A DNA stretch of 64,000 nucleotides from JAGQYH01 sp041393015 (GTDB taxonomy: Bacteria > Bacteroidota > Bacteroidia > Chitinophagales > JADIYW01), in NCBI GenBank assembly GCA_041393015.1, contig JAWKKV010000006.1, forward strand, positions 186,001-250,000, given 5' to 3'. Positions 25,336 through 35,600 of this stretch are shown piece after piece (the stretch's first letter is position 1; every line of letters starts with the position of its first letter). The notes below the pieces were generated by a model, which made no database searches, was not told where the DNA came from, and saw only the letters and a program-made list of their open reading frames with translations. The position numbers and the translations under genes are program-made.

Positions 25336-27318
25336 ATGCATTTTCCGTTGTTACAAGACATATTGATATTACTAGGATTCTCAGTTGTGGTTGTCTTTAT
25401 TTTACAACGATTAAAACTGCCTTCTATACTAGGTTTCCTGATTACAGGTATCATTATTGGTCCTTATGGATTAAGTTTGGTAAAAGCAGTGCATGAAGTG
25501 GAGATTATGTCAGAAATTGGCGTCATCCTTCTTTTGTTTGTCATTGGAATGGAGTTATCTATCAAACAATTAGTTGCTATCCGTAAAACCGTATTTATAG
25601 GTGGATTTCTTCAAGTCGGGTTAACTGTTGCTGTTTCCACGTTTGTCTGCAAATTTATGGGCATTCCTTGGAATGAGGCCGTCTTTATAGGTTTTCTTTT
25701 CTCTCTTTCTAGTACAGCCATCGTTCTTAAAATACTACAAGATAAGAATGAGATCTCGGCACCACATGGACGTAATGCATTAGGAATCCTAATTTTTCAA
25801 GATATTATAGTGGTGCCAATGATGTTGGTGACACCTATTCTAGCCGGTCAATCGACAAATATATTATATGAAGTTTTAGAATTATTGGTCAAATCTGCTT
25901 TGGTGATAGTAATTACCTACGTAAGTGCTCGATACATTGTACCTAAATTAATGTACTTGATAGCTAAAACAAAGAGTAAAGAACTCTTCTTATTAACCAC
26001 TATAACTTTATGTTTTGCCGTGGCATTTTTAACATCAGAAGCGGGATTATCCTTAGCATTAGGAGCATTTTTAGCCGGTTTGATTATTAGTGAATCAGAA
26101 TATAGTCACCAAGCTACCAGCAGTATTTTGCCTTTTAGAGAGCTTTTTACCAGTTTCTTCTTCATATCCGTTGGGATGTTGCTCGACATTCAATTTTTTA
26201 TTGAAAATGCGGCAATCGTAATGCTTTTGGTGTTGATCGTTTTGATTGTGAAAGGTTCTATTACGGCCATCGCTATAGCCGTTTTAAAATATCCTTTACG
26301 CACAGTTCTATTGACAGGTTTAGCAATATTTCAAATTGGAGAATTTGCTTTTATACTTTCCAAAGTTGGTATACAATATGGATTATTAACCAATGAAATG
26401 AATCAGTATTTTCTTTCCGTTTCTATTGTCACCATGCTTTTAACCCCATTTATTCTTATTTATTCCGAAAAAATTGTTGGAATAGTCATTAATTCTCGCC
26501 TACAAAAAAGTTTGAAGATTAAAACGAATGATATCATTATTGAGCAGGTGGCAGATGAGAGTAATTTAAAAGATCATTTACTCATCATTGGTTATGGAAT
26601 TAACGGTAAAAATGTAGCCCTAGCCGCCAAATATGCTAATATCCCCTATCTTATCATTGAATTAGATGCTGATATCGTAAAAAGTGAAAAAGCGAAAGGT
26701 GAACCGATTATTTTTGGTGATGCTGTACAAGATCATCTTTTAGAATCTGTTGACGTATCCAAAGCTAGAGTGGTAGTCATCGCCATCTCAGATCCAAAAG
26801 CTACAAAAGCCATTATTACTAATATTAGGCATCATTCCCAATCTGTTTACGTTGTGGTTAGAACACGCTATGTAAATGAAATAGACGAATTGATTGCACT
26901 TGGAGCAGATGAAGTTATTCCGGAAGAATTTGAAACTTCAATTGAAATATTTTCTAGAGTGCTGCACAACTTTTTGGTACCTGTTGATCAAATTGACAAT
27001 TTAGTATACAGTATTAGAGCAGACAACTACAAGTTGTTTCAAGGTCAAGGTAATCGATCAAAAGCTTTGGTTTCGGCTAGAATGAAAGACATCAATATCA
27101 CTTGCGTTAGAATATGCGCAGACAGTGGAAAAATTGCTGGAAAATCAATTGGTAAAACAGCCATTCTTGATAAATATGGCGTAAGTATTTTGGCCATTCT
27201 AAGAGATGACACTATGATTAACACCATTACTGCTCAAGAAAAGTTAAATCAAAATGATTTAGTATTTGTTAGTGGTTCACAAGCCAATATTGATAAATTC
27301 TATGAGGATGTAAACTAA
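25336..27318 (+). CDS. Monovalent cation:proton antiporter-2 (KefB/YbaL-type)
   Basis: A 660-residue inner-membrane transporter of the CPA2 family, expected to exchange K+ or Na+ for protons. Residues 1-385 hold about 12 transmembrane helices, with the early GFLITGIIIGPYGL motif and the LSSTAIVLKILQD motif typical of Kef proteins. Residues 412-530 form a TrkA-N (RCK) domain starting LLIIGYGINGKN, a nucleotide-binding Rossmann fold that gates transport. A TrkA-C domain covers about residues 570-655. No KefF-like ancillary gene is nearby. It converges with dnaE, 18 bp apart, without an obvious terminator. Confidence 0.93.
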   Translation: MHFPLLQDILILLGFSVVVVFILQRLKLPSILGFLITGIIIGPYGLSLVKAVHEVEIMSEIGVILLLFVIGMELSIKQLVAIRKTVFIGGFLQVGLTVAVSTFVCKFMGIPWNEAVFIGFLFSLSSTAIVLKILQDKNEISAPHGRNALGILIFQDIIVVPMMLVTPILAGQSTNILYEVLELLVKSALVIVITYVSARYIVPKLMYLIAKTKSKELFLLTTITLCFAVAFLTSEAGLSLALGAFLAGLIISESEYSHQATSSILPFRELFTSFFFISVGMLLDIQFFIENAAIVMLLVLIVLIVKGSITAIAIAVLKYPLRTVLLTGLAIFQIGEFAFILSKVGIQYGLLTNEMNQYFLSVSIVTMLLTPFILIYSEKIVGIVINSRLQKSLKIKTNDIIIEQVADESNLKDHLLIIGYGINGKNVALAAKYANIPYLIIELDADIVKSEKAKGEPIIFGDAVQDHLLESVDVSKARVVVIAISDPKATKAIITNIRHHSQSVYVVVRTRYVNEIDELIALGADEVIPEEFETSIEIFSRVLHNFLVPVDQIDNLVYSIRADNYKLFQGQGNRSKALVSARMKDINITCVRICADSGKIAGKSIGKTAILDKYGVSILAILRDDTMINTITAQEKLNQNDLVFVSGSQANIDKFYEDVN

Positions 27319-27336
27319 AATACTCTTATTGAACGA

Positions 27337-30300
27337 CTAACTTTTTATCAGTTGATATTCTACTGAATCTAATTCAGAAATTTCATTCACCAAGTCTTTA
27401 TTAACGTCAATCATTACAGACTTGGAAAACAATGGCACATATCCTCCTGTATTTCTAGATCTTAAGAAAAATGACAACTGTTTTTTACCGGAATGACTTT
27501 TACAAATTCGTTCAATATCATCCAATACATTTTTAGATACTTTATCGTAAGGCAGTACCATTCTAATGCCCTTTACTTTGTCATCCATTAAGTTGGATAA
27601 GAATTCAACTTTATTCATCTGAAGCTCAAACTCATCTGCATTATAATATCTAGCTTTATAATTGCCGCTAATCAACACTCTATTTCCTACTTCAAGCAAG
27701 GGTAAAAATTTATCATAATCCTTACTATGAAGGAAAATTTCTAAACTATCTTTAAAATCAACCAGTTTAACTATTGCAAACGGCTGACCTCTTTTATTAA
27801 TTCTCTTATTAATACTTGCCACTAAAGCGCCAATACTTACCTTGCCGTTTTTACGCTTATCTAGAGTAGCTAATGTCGAATTAGAAAACATTTTAATTTC
27901 CGTTTGGTATTCATCTAAAGGATGACCTGAAATATACATCCCCGTCACTTCTTTCTCCTTTTCTAACACCTCTATTTCCGACCATTCATCTGCCGGAGGA
28001 ATGACAGGATCAACCGTTTGTTCCTCTAAATCGTCGCCAAACAATGAAGTAACAGCTGCTTCTTTTTGCGTTTGATACATACCTCCATATTTAATAGCAT
28101 GTTCAATCACTGTATTTTCGTCCTTTCCGCTATTCGCAAAATATTGAGCTCTATGAACATCTTGAAATCCATCAAAAGCTCCAGCTAATGCAAGGTTTTC
28201 TAAACTTCTTTTATTAACCGTTCTTAAGTTTACTCTTTTCGTAATATCATAAATGTTTTCAAAGTTTCCATTAGCATTTCGTTCTTCAATAATAGCTTCC
28301 ACTGCAGTGGTACCAACTCCTTTAATAGCTGACAATGCAAATCTAATTTGACCTTTGTTATTCACTGCAAAATTGACATTACTTTCATTGATATCGGGGC
28401 CTAATGTTTTGATTCCCATTCGTTTTCCTTCAGATAAAAAGAAATTGATTTTTGAGATATCATTCATATTATGAGAAAGAACTGCTGCCATAAACTCAGC
28501 AGGATAATGTGCTTTTAAATAACCTGTTTGGAAAGCTAAATAAGCATAACAGGTAGAGTGAGATTTATTAAACGCATAAGCCGCAAATGCTTCCCAATCC
28601 TTCCAAATTTTGTCCACAATATCTTTAGGGTGTCCATTGGCTGTACAACCCTCTAAAAATAATGGGTAAAGTTTATCAATGATATCCTTTTTCTTTTTAC
28701 CCATTCCCTTTCTGAGCACATCGGCTTGACCTTTTGAGAAACCACCAAGTTTCTGCGATAAAAGCATTACCTGCTCTTGGTAAACGGTAATTCCGTAAGT
28801 TTCAGCCAAATACTCTTCCATCTCCGGCAAATCGTAAGAGATGTCTTCTTGACCATTTTTCCTAGCAATAAAGTTTGGAATATACTCCATTGGCCCTGGA
28901 CGATAAAGTGCATTCATCGCAATAAGATCTTCGAATTTATTCGGCTTTAAAAGCTTCATATTCTTCTGCATTCCCGGTGATTCAAACTGAAAGATGCCAT
29001 TTGTTTCTCCACGTTGGAACAATTCAAATGTTTTTTCATCTTCTAGCGGAATGAGATCTGGATCTATTGTTACACCATGTCGTTCTTTTACATTTTTTAT
29101 GGCATCCTTGATAATGGTCAATGTTTTCAACCCAAGGAAATCCATCTTTAAAAGTCCGGCAGCCTCTACAACGCTGTTATCAAATTGCGTTACTAAAAGA
29201 TCGGCATTCTTAGCCGTCATCACCGGTACAAAATTGGTAATATCGTCTGGTGTAATAATTACACCGCAGGCATGTATTCCCGTATTTCTAACCGAACCTT
29301 CTAATTGTTTGGCAGTATTAATCATTTCAGCGATAGAACCATTGCCTTCTGCAAGTTTTCTAAAATTCTCTGCTTGGCCAACTTGATCACTATTCAATTT
29401 TTCTTTTAAACCAGGATCAATACCTCCATCATGCAATACCTTTTTTAAGGTAGCTGATAAATGATCAGGAAATGCTTTAGCCACTTTATTTACTTCTGAT
29501 AAAGGCACATCTAACACTCTTCCAACATCTCGAAGGGAAGATTTAGCTGCCATGGAACCATAAGTAATAATTTGCGCTACTTGATTCTTTCCATATTTAT
29601 CAATCACATAATCAATTACTTTTTGACGACCTTCATCATCAAAATCAATATCAATATCCGGCATAGAAACCCTTTCAGGATTTAGAAACCGCTCAAAAAG
29701 TAGATCATATTTGATAGGATCAATATTGGTAATTCCTAAGCAATAGGCCACTGCTGAACCTGCTGCGGAGCCCCTTCCCGGCCCTACTGCAACGCCCATC
29801 TGCCTAGCCACTGTAGTGAAATCTTGAACAATTAAGAAATAACCAGGATAACCAGAACTATTGATAACATTTATTTCGAAATTGAGTCGTTCCTCAATCA
29901 AAGCTGTTATTTCACCATACCTCTTTCTTGCTCCTTCAAATGTCAAATGTCTTAAATAATCTTCTTGAGTATTAAAACCTTCCGGCATTTTAAACGCCGG
30001 CAGTAACACATCTCTATCTAATTTTGGTGCGAAGACCTTATCTACGATTAAACCGGTATTCTCAATGGCTTTGGGAACATCTGAAAACAATTGTTTCATT
30101 TCCTCTTGCGTTTTGAAATAAAAATTTTCATTCTCAAATCCAAAACGAAATCCTTTCCCATGCCCTTTAGGCGTACTTTGTAAATCACCAGTATTTACAC
30201 AAAGTAAGATATCATGTGCATTAGCATCTATCTCATCTACATAATGAGAATCATTGGTAGCTATAACCGGTACATTATACTTCTCTGACCATTTTAAAAG

Positions 30301-30891
30301 AATTTGATTAATATCTTCTTGAGATAATCCTGAGCCATTAATATTCTTTAAGCCATGGCGTTGTAATTCAATATAATAATCATCTCCAAATATATCTAGC
30401 CACTCTTTAAATACGATTTCACCAGCCGCTTCACCATGCTCTAATATAGTTTGAGGAACTTGTGCTCCTATACAGCATGTAGTTGCTATTAATCCTTCTT
30501 TATACTGTTTGATTAATTCCCTGTCTATCCTTGGAAACTTACCATATAAACCTTCAATAAAACCTAATGAACAAAGTTTTGAAAGATTATGATAACCCGT
30601 TTGATTTTTAGCCAGAATTAATTGATGATATCTTTTATCCTTTTTCCCTCTCGTAAAACTTTGTTCGAACCGATTCTCAACCACATAAAATTCGCAGCCA
30701 ACTATTGGTTTTATCCCAGCTTTGTTGCATTCATTTACAAAATGAAACGCACCAAACATGTTTCCATGATCCGTTAAAGCAACCGCCGGCATATTATCAG
30801 CAGCTGCTTTAGCAATCATATTAGGAATAGCAGAGGCACCATCTAATAATGAATACTGCGTATGGCAATGTAAATGAGTAAAATCAGACAT
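27337..30891 (-). CDS. dnaE: DNA polymerase III alpha subunit
   Basis: The catalytic subunit of the replicative DNA polymerase. The 1184-residue protein opens with the PHP domain (FTHLHCHTQYSLLDGAS, with HGNMFG and GCEFY). The C-family polymerase active site is visible as MPDIDIDFDDEGR near residue 411, preceded by GPGRGSAAGS. GFSKGQADVLRKGMGKKK lies in the palm/fingers region, followed by a helix-hairpin-helix region (SAIKGVGTTAVEAI) and an OB-fold (KVSIGALVASINKR). Length and order match DnaE1. The start ATG fits the conserved MSDFTHLHCHT beginning. It lies downstream of the adhesin operon terminator and is transcribed separately. Confidence 0.97.
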   Translation of the reverse strand: MSDFTHLHCHTQYSLLDGASAIPNMIAKAAADNMPAVALTDHGNMFGAFHFVNECNKAGIKPIVGCEFYVVENRFEQSFTRGKKDKRYHQLILAKNQTGYHNLSKLCSLGFIEGLYGKFPRIDRELIKQYKEGLIATTCCIGAQVPQTILEHGEAAGEIVFKEWLDIFGDDYYIELQRHGLKNINGSGLSQEDINQILLKWSEKYNVPVIATNDSHYVDEIDANAHDILLCVNTGDLQSTPKGHGKGFRFGFENENFYFKTQEEMKQLFSDVPKAIENTGLIVDKVFAPKLDRDVLLPAFKMPEGFNTQEDYLRHLTFEGARKRYGEITALIEERLNFEINVINSSGYPGYFLIVQDFTTVARQMGVAVGPGRGSAAGSAVAYCLGITNIDPIKYDLLFERFLNPERVSMPDIDIDFDDEGRQKVIDYVIDKYGKNQVAQIITYGSMAAKSSLRDVGRVLDVPLSEVNKVAKAFPDHLSATLKKVLHDGGIDPGLKEKLNSDQVGQAENFRKLAEGNGSIAEMINTAKQLEGSVRNTGIHACGVIITPDDITNFVPVMTAKNADLLVTQFDNSVVEAAGLLKMDFLGLKTLTIIKDAIKNVKERHGVTIDPDLIPLEDEKTFELFQRGETNGIFQFESPGMQKNMKLLKPNKFEDLIAMNALYRPGPMEYIPNFIARKNGQEDISYDLPEMEEYLAETYGITVYQEQVMLLSQKLGGFSKGQADVLRKGMGKKKKDIIDKLYPLFLEGCTANGHPKDIVDKIWKDWEAFAAYAFNKSHSTCYAYLAFQTGYLKAHYPAEFMAAVLSHNMNDISKINFFLSEGKRMGIKTLGPDINESNVNFAVNNKGQIRFALSAIKGVGTTAVEAIIEERNANGNFENIYDITKRVNLRTVNKRSLENLALAGAFDGFQDVHRAQYFANSGKDENTVIEHAIKYGGMYQTQKEAAVTSLFGDDLEEQTVDPVIPPADEWSEIEVLEKEKEVTGMYISGHPLDEYQTEIKMFSNSTLATLDKRKNGKVSIGALVASINKRINKRGQPFAIVKLVDFKDSLEIFLHSKDYDKFLPLLEVGNRVLISGNYKARYYNADEFELQMNKVEFLSNLMDDKVKGIRMVLPYDKVSKNVLDDIERICKSHSGKKQLSFFLRSRNTGGYVPLFSKSVMIDVNKDLVNEISELDSVEYQLIKS

Positions 30892-30986
30892 ATTGTAAAG
30901 TTCAACATTGGTAGTTTTATTTCCAAGCAGAAAATTACTTTACTATCAACAGTGGATAATTTTATTCGTAGACATAAAAGATATGG

Positions 30987-31024
30987 CAAAAAAAAAGGCT
31001 ATCCGTCATTTGGCGGATAGCCTT
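30987..31024 (-). terminator. Rho-independent terminator of the adhesin/PorP-OmpA operon
   Basis: Read on the minus strand, AAGGCTATCCG pairs perfectly with CGGATAGCCTT around an 8-base loop and runs into a stretch of about nine U residues. It lies 20 bp after the stop of the PorP/SprF-OmpA gene. Confidence 0.9.
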
Positions 31025-31044
31025 TATAAATTATTTGATAAGAT

Positions 31045-32577
31045 TTATTTACCAGAGATAAATATATCAACTCTTCTGTTTTGAGCTCTTTGCTCTTCTG
31101 TTCTCTGTGGATCAACCATTGGAGCTGATTCGCCGTAAGCTAAGATGAAGATGTGTCCACCTACACCAATACTTTCTAAGTATTTCTTAACCTCTGCTGC
31201 TCTTCTATTAGACAATAACATATTGTATTGTTCAGATGCTTCTTCACTTGCATTACCTGCCACATAGATAAAGAACTCTCCTTCTGGCGTAGATAAAGCA
31301 TCTTTGAATGCATCTAGTTTGGCTTTAGCTACATCGGTTAATTCATGTCTATCGTTCTTAAAGAATACAGAACCTACTTTCTTGTACATTACATTACTCT
31401 TCTTACTTGCTTCAACCAATTCTTCTACTGTATTAAAGATGTTCTGAACATTTTCATTCGTTTCTTTAATATCGCCAGTATTTTGAGCAATATTCTGAGT
31501 ATTAATATTTACATCACCTCTTAAGCTATCTAACTCATCAGCTAATGAATCTATTCTTTGACCATTTTCAGCAATGGCACCTGCATTTCTCTTAACAGCA
31601 TCTTCTAAAGTATCTAATCTGCTTTCAATTTGTTTAAATCGTTTACCAAATCTTACTTTTAACATTACTTCATGTCCTTGTCCGAAATCTGTATTCTCTG
31701 TTTCATCTAAATCAGTTGAAAACGCATAGTTAATATCTAAACGATCTTTAATGTTAAACCCAATGACTGGAGAAATACTTGCTGCTTTTTTAAATCCATT
31801 AGCCGTTTTAAAGCTAACTCCAGCCCAAATCATGTGATCCCAATCAAACAATAGATTTCCATCAAATTGAACGGGTAGACCTTTAATTTTTCTCATAGAT
31901 GCTGAAGGCGTTAAGAAGAAATTCTTTTCCTTACCCATTGCTATCTCATATCCTGCTGTTACAAAATAATGTCTTCTTAAGTGTGATGATCCTCTTGTAT
32001 CATCAATATTTCCACCTTCTCTAAAAGTAAGCTTGCTATCCAATACTTGAGGAACTGAAAAACCTACGTTTAATCCTTTGAATCTATAGTTCAAACCAAC
32101 ATTCATATCGAAAGCAGTCGCACCGTTATTGTTTACATTTAATGCAGGATCATTTGCATCCGCAGCATTCAACTCAATAAAGTTAAATCGTTGATGAAAA
32201 AATCCGGCTGATAAACCTATTGACAATTTATGCTCATAAGCTTCAGAAAATGGAATATGGTAGGCGTAATATACATTACCACTAATGTTGTTATGCGCTC
32301 CTAGATTATCAACACTAAAATTAGCACCGATACCAATGTTTTCATTCATAATGGGCATATCAAAACCAGCCCAACCGGTTACCGGACTACCAGCAGCACG
32401 GTTATAGGCTTTCTGGAAATTCATCGTTAATACCACATCACCATCCAAACCAACAGTTGCAGGATTATACAACATCGGTTGAAAAATATAATTGGTATAC
32501 ACCGGTAATTGTTGCGCTTGTAACAAGCTAGCGCTCAATAAAAATGTAAACAGTACTATTATTCTAAAATCCTTCAT
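31045..32577 (-). CDS. PorP/SprF family outer-membrane protein fused to an OmpA domain
   Basis: A 510-residue outer-membrane protein with a signal peptide (residues 1-21, ...LLQAQQ). Residues 22-310 are a PorP/SprF-type beta-barrel, opening with LPVYTNYIFQPMLYNPATVG. A coiled coil of about 70 residues follows (about 317-388, starting IESRLDTLEDAVKRN), then an OmpA-like peptidoglycan-binding domain (about 404-510) ending RRVDIF. It is encoded 36 bp after the giant CHU_C adhesin on the same strand and shares a terminator. In Bacteroidota, PorP/SprF proteins are commonly paired with CHU_C adhesins and help their surface attachment, so this is the probable partner. The OmpA part would tie the barrel to the cell wall. 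Confidence 0.92.
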   Translation of the reverse strand: MKDFRIIVLFTFLLSASLLQAQQLPVYTNYIFQPMLYNPATVGLDGDVVLTMNFQKAYNRAAGSPVTGWAGFDMPIMNENIGIGANFSVDNLGAHNNISGNVYYAYHIPFSEAYEHKLSIGLSAGFFHQRFNFIELNAADANDPALNVNNNGATAFDMNVGLNYRFKGLNVGFSVPQVLDSKLTFREGGNIDDTRGSSHLRRHYFVTAGYEIAMGKEKNFFLTPSASMRKIKGLPVQFDGNLLFDWDHMIWAGVSFKTANGFKKAASISPVIGFNIKDRLDINYAFSTDLDETENTDFGQGHEVMLKVRFGKRFKQIESRLDTLEDAVKRNAGAIAENGQRIDSLADELDSLRGDVNINTQNIAQNTGDIKETNENVQNIFNTVEELVEASKKSNVMYKKVGSVFFKNDRHELTDVAKAKLDAFKDALSTPEGEFFIYVAGNASEEASEQYNMLLSNRRAAEVKKYLESIGVGGHIFILAYGESAPMVDPQRTEEQRAQNRRVDIFISGK

Positions 32578-32613
32578 ATAAGATGATTTTCTTTTTTCTA
32601 ATTAATTTGAGGT

Positions 32614-35600
32614 CTATCTTAAAATTTCTATATATCCTTTGAATACTAATTCATCATCTGATCGAATAGTATACCAATATGTGCCTTCCGGTAAGTCATC
32701 ACCATCTACATTAGTACCATACCAATCATTATTATAGCTTGATGTTTTTAGAACTAATGTTCCACCTCTAGCATATATCGATAATACATAGTTGTCTAAA
32801 TTATTAAGATAAGTAACTACCCAAGCATCATTAACACCATCACCATTTGGTGTGATAACATTTGGTATGATAAGATCAGTAGTTTCGTAAATGTATACCA
32901 ATACTGTATCCATATCTGTACAACCAAACTGATTGTAAACTGTTAACACGAACACATATGGTTCATCTCTTGCCGGTAGTGGACCATTTAATCCAATCCA
33001 AGGATTAGGACTTGTAGGATTATCAAAATAAGACTGATCCTCTCCTAACCAAGCAAAGTCAATTGCTCCAATACTTCCATTTCCATCTAATTGGAATATT
33101 GTACCTTCTTCGATATATAAATCAACACCAGCATCCGCAATTGGATTAGCTCTAATTAACACATCTGTAGATACTGTCATAGAAGTACAGCCACCTAGCA
33201 TTATTGTTACTTCATAAGTTCCTGACATATCAGGCGTTACATTTTCTAAAACTGGATTTTGCTCATATGAAACATAGTTCAATGGTCCAGTCCATGTATA
33301 AGTAGCATTTACTATAGAAGTTACTGTCAATTGAACTTCATCTCCTTCGCAAGCAGGTCCATTATTATCTGCAATTACATTGTCAGGGAATTTGTTAACA
33401 ATAACTAACACCGGATATGCTTTAGAATCACATCCTGTTGTATTATCAGTTACAACTAAAGTATAGAAACCTTGGTGATCATTTTCATTAGCATCGAATA
33501 CTACTTCAACATAGAAGTTATTTACTGTATCGATAAATGTTGAATCAGCTACATAACCATTTGGTCCTGTCCAGTTGTAAGTCAAATTAGCATCGTAAGG
33601 TGCTTCTAAGATCAACATATCGTGCTCACAAATCGGACTATTTGTAGTCGGATTCTGAGATAATACAGGAGCTGGTGTAACTACTACTTCAGTTGTTGCT
33701 GTATCGGAAGAACAGCCATTAACAGTAATAAATACTCCATATGTTCCTGAATTTGCTGCTGTAGCATTTGGAATAGTTACAATTGGTCCGTTTTGAGCAA
33801 TTGGTCCATTAGGTCCTGTCCATGTATAAGTTGCTCCACTAACCACCTGAGCGATTAGAGATAGAGTTTCATACTCACAAATAGGACTGTTATTTGAAAC
33901 AGCAGGTGCATCCGGTCTAGGTTTAACAACTACAACTGTTGTATTAGTTGGAGATTCACATCCACTCACATTTACACTAACACCATAAGTTCCAGCATCC
34001 GCCAATGTTACGGTTGGAATCGTTAGACTATTATCTACGGTTGTCGTAATAATGTTATTAGAACCATCATACCAAGTATAAGTGGCGCCATCTACTGCTG
34101 ATGCAGTTAATATAAGATCTTCGCCTTCACATAAAGGACTATTGCTAGCAATCGAAGGTGCATCAGGAATTGGCACAATATCCACATTTACTGTTGCAGT
34201 ACCAGATACGCATCCAGAGCTATTACTAGTTACTGTTACGCTATAAACGCCTTGATGATCAGCCTCCGTTACATTATCAATAGTTGGATTTTGTAAAGAA
34301 GATGTAAAACCATTAGGTCCAGTCCATGTATAAGTGGCACCAAAGGCATCACTTGCTGTTAATTGCAAAGTAGCTCCTTCACAAATTGGTGAATTAGAGC
34401 CTGCAATTGGCGTAGCCGGTAATGGATTAACCACTACTTCAACTTCTACAGCTGGACTTTCACATGAACCGTAGCTTTCTGTCGCCCAGAAAGAAGTAGT
34501 TACAGTTAATACACCAGTTGTATACTGAGATCCACTTGAAACTGGAATCGTTAACGCTCCATCTGCATACCAGTTGATTACTCCACCAGTTCCAACAGCA
34601 GTAATTGTAGCTGTTTCACCTTCACAAATTGTATCTCCTTGTGCAATTGGCGCTATAACAGCATCTCCAACTACCACTTCAATTTCTTCTAATTGACTTT
34701 CACAATTTCCATCACTTTCACTTACATAGAAGAAGTATGTGCCCGGTATTGCAAAAGGACCTACTGCTAAGCTTCCATTTGCCGGAGGCATAGCATCCAC
34801 TTCAATTTGTACTTGATTGGCATCATACCATATTAATGAACCAGTTCCAGAACCTGTCGCTGTTAATTCACCTGTTTCGTTAACACATAAAGTTATGTTT
34901 CCAGCTTGTGGTGCATCAGGTCCTGGTGTAACTACTGCAGTTACAGCTACCAAATTACTCTCACAACCAGTTGTTGTATTGGTTTCCCCTACATAGAACA
35001 CCGTTGTTTGTGCTAATGCCTGCGTTGTATATGAACCACCAGTTCCCAAAACATTGGTTCCGGCTCCATCACTGTACCAAGTTAATAGACCACCATTTCC
35101 AGTTGCTGATAAAGTAGCAGTTGACCATTGGCAAACCGTATCATTCATACCCACAGGATTAGCAGGTAATTCATTTACTAAAACAGTTATAGTTGATGCT
35201 TCACTTTCACATCCATTTTCATCTGTTATTGTTGCGAAATAAACTTTATCAGCACTTAAAGGCTGAGTTTCATATTCCCATCCAGTAGCTAATGGATCAA
35301 AATTCACATTGTCGTACCAAGTAATAATACTATTTGGATTAGCAACTTGACCGTAAGCAAATAATGTTGCCGTTTCACCAGCACAAACTTCTACTGTATC
35401 TAACACTATTGGTGCATCTGGCACTGGGTTAATAGTAATAGATTGAGTTACTATAGGACTGTTGCAATCGCCATCATTTACGAAGGCATAATGTGTATAA
35501 ACACCTACTATTAGGTTAAGAGGCGTTAAATCCGTTTCTATAACTGTAGCAGTGATTGGTCTTTCTAAATTAAGCACAGTATCTCCTAATGCATCAATCA

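Noticed and set aside
28994..29386. 130-codon plus-strand frame inside dnaE
   Set aside because: Antisense to the conserved polymerase domain; no recognisable protein features.
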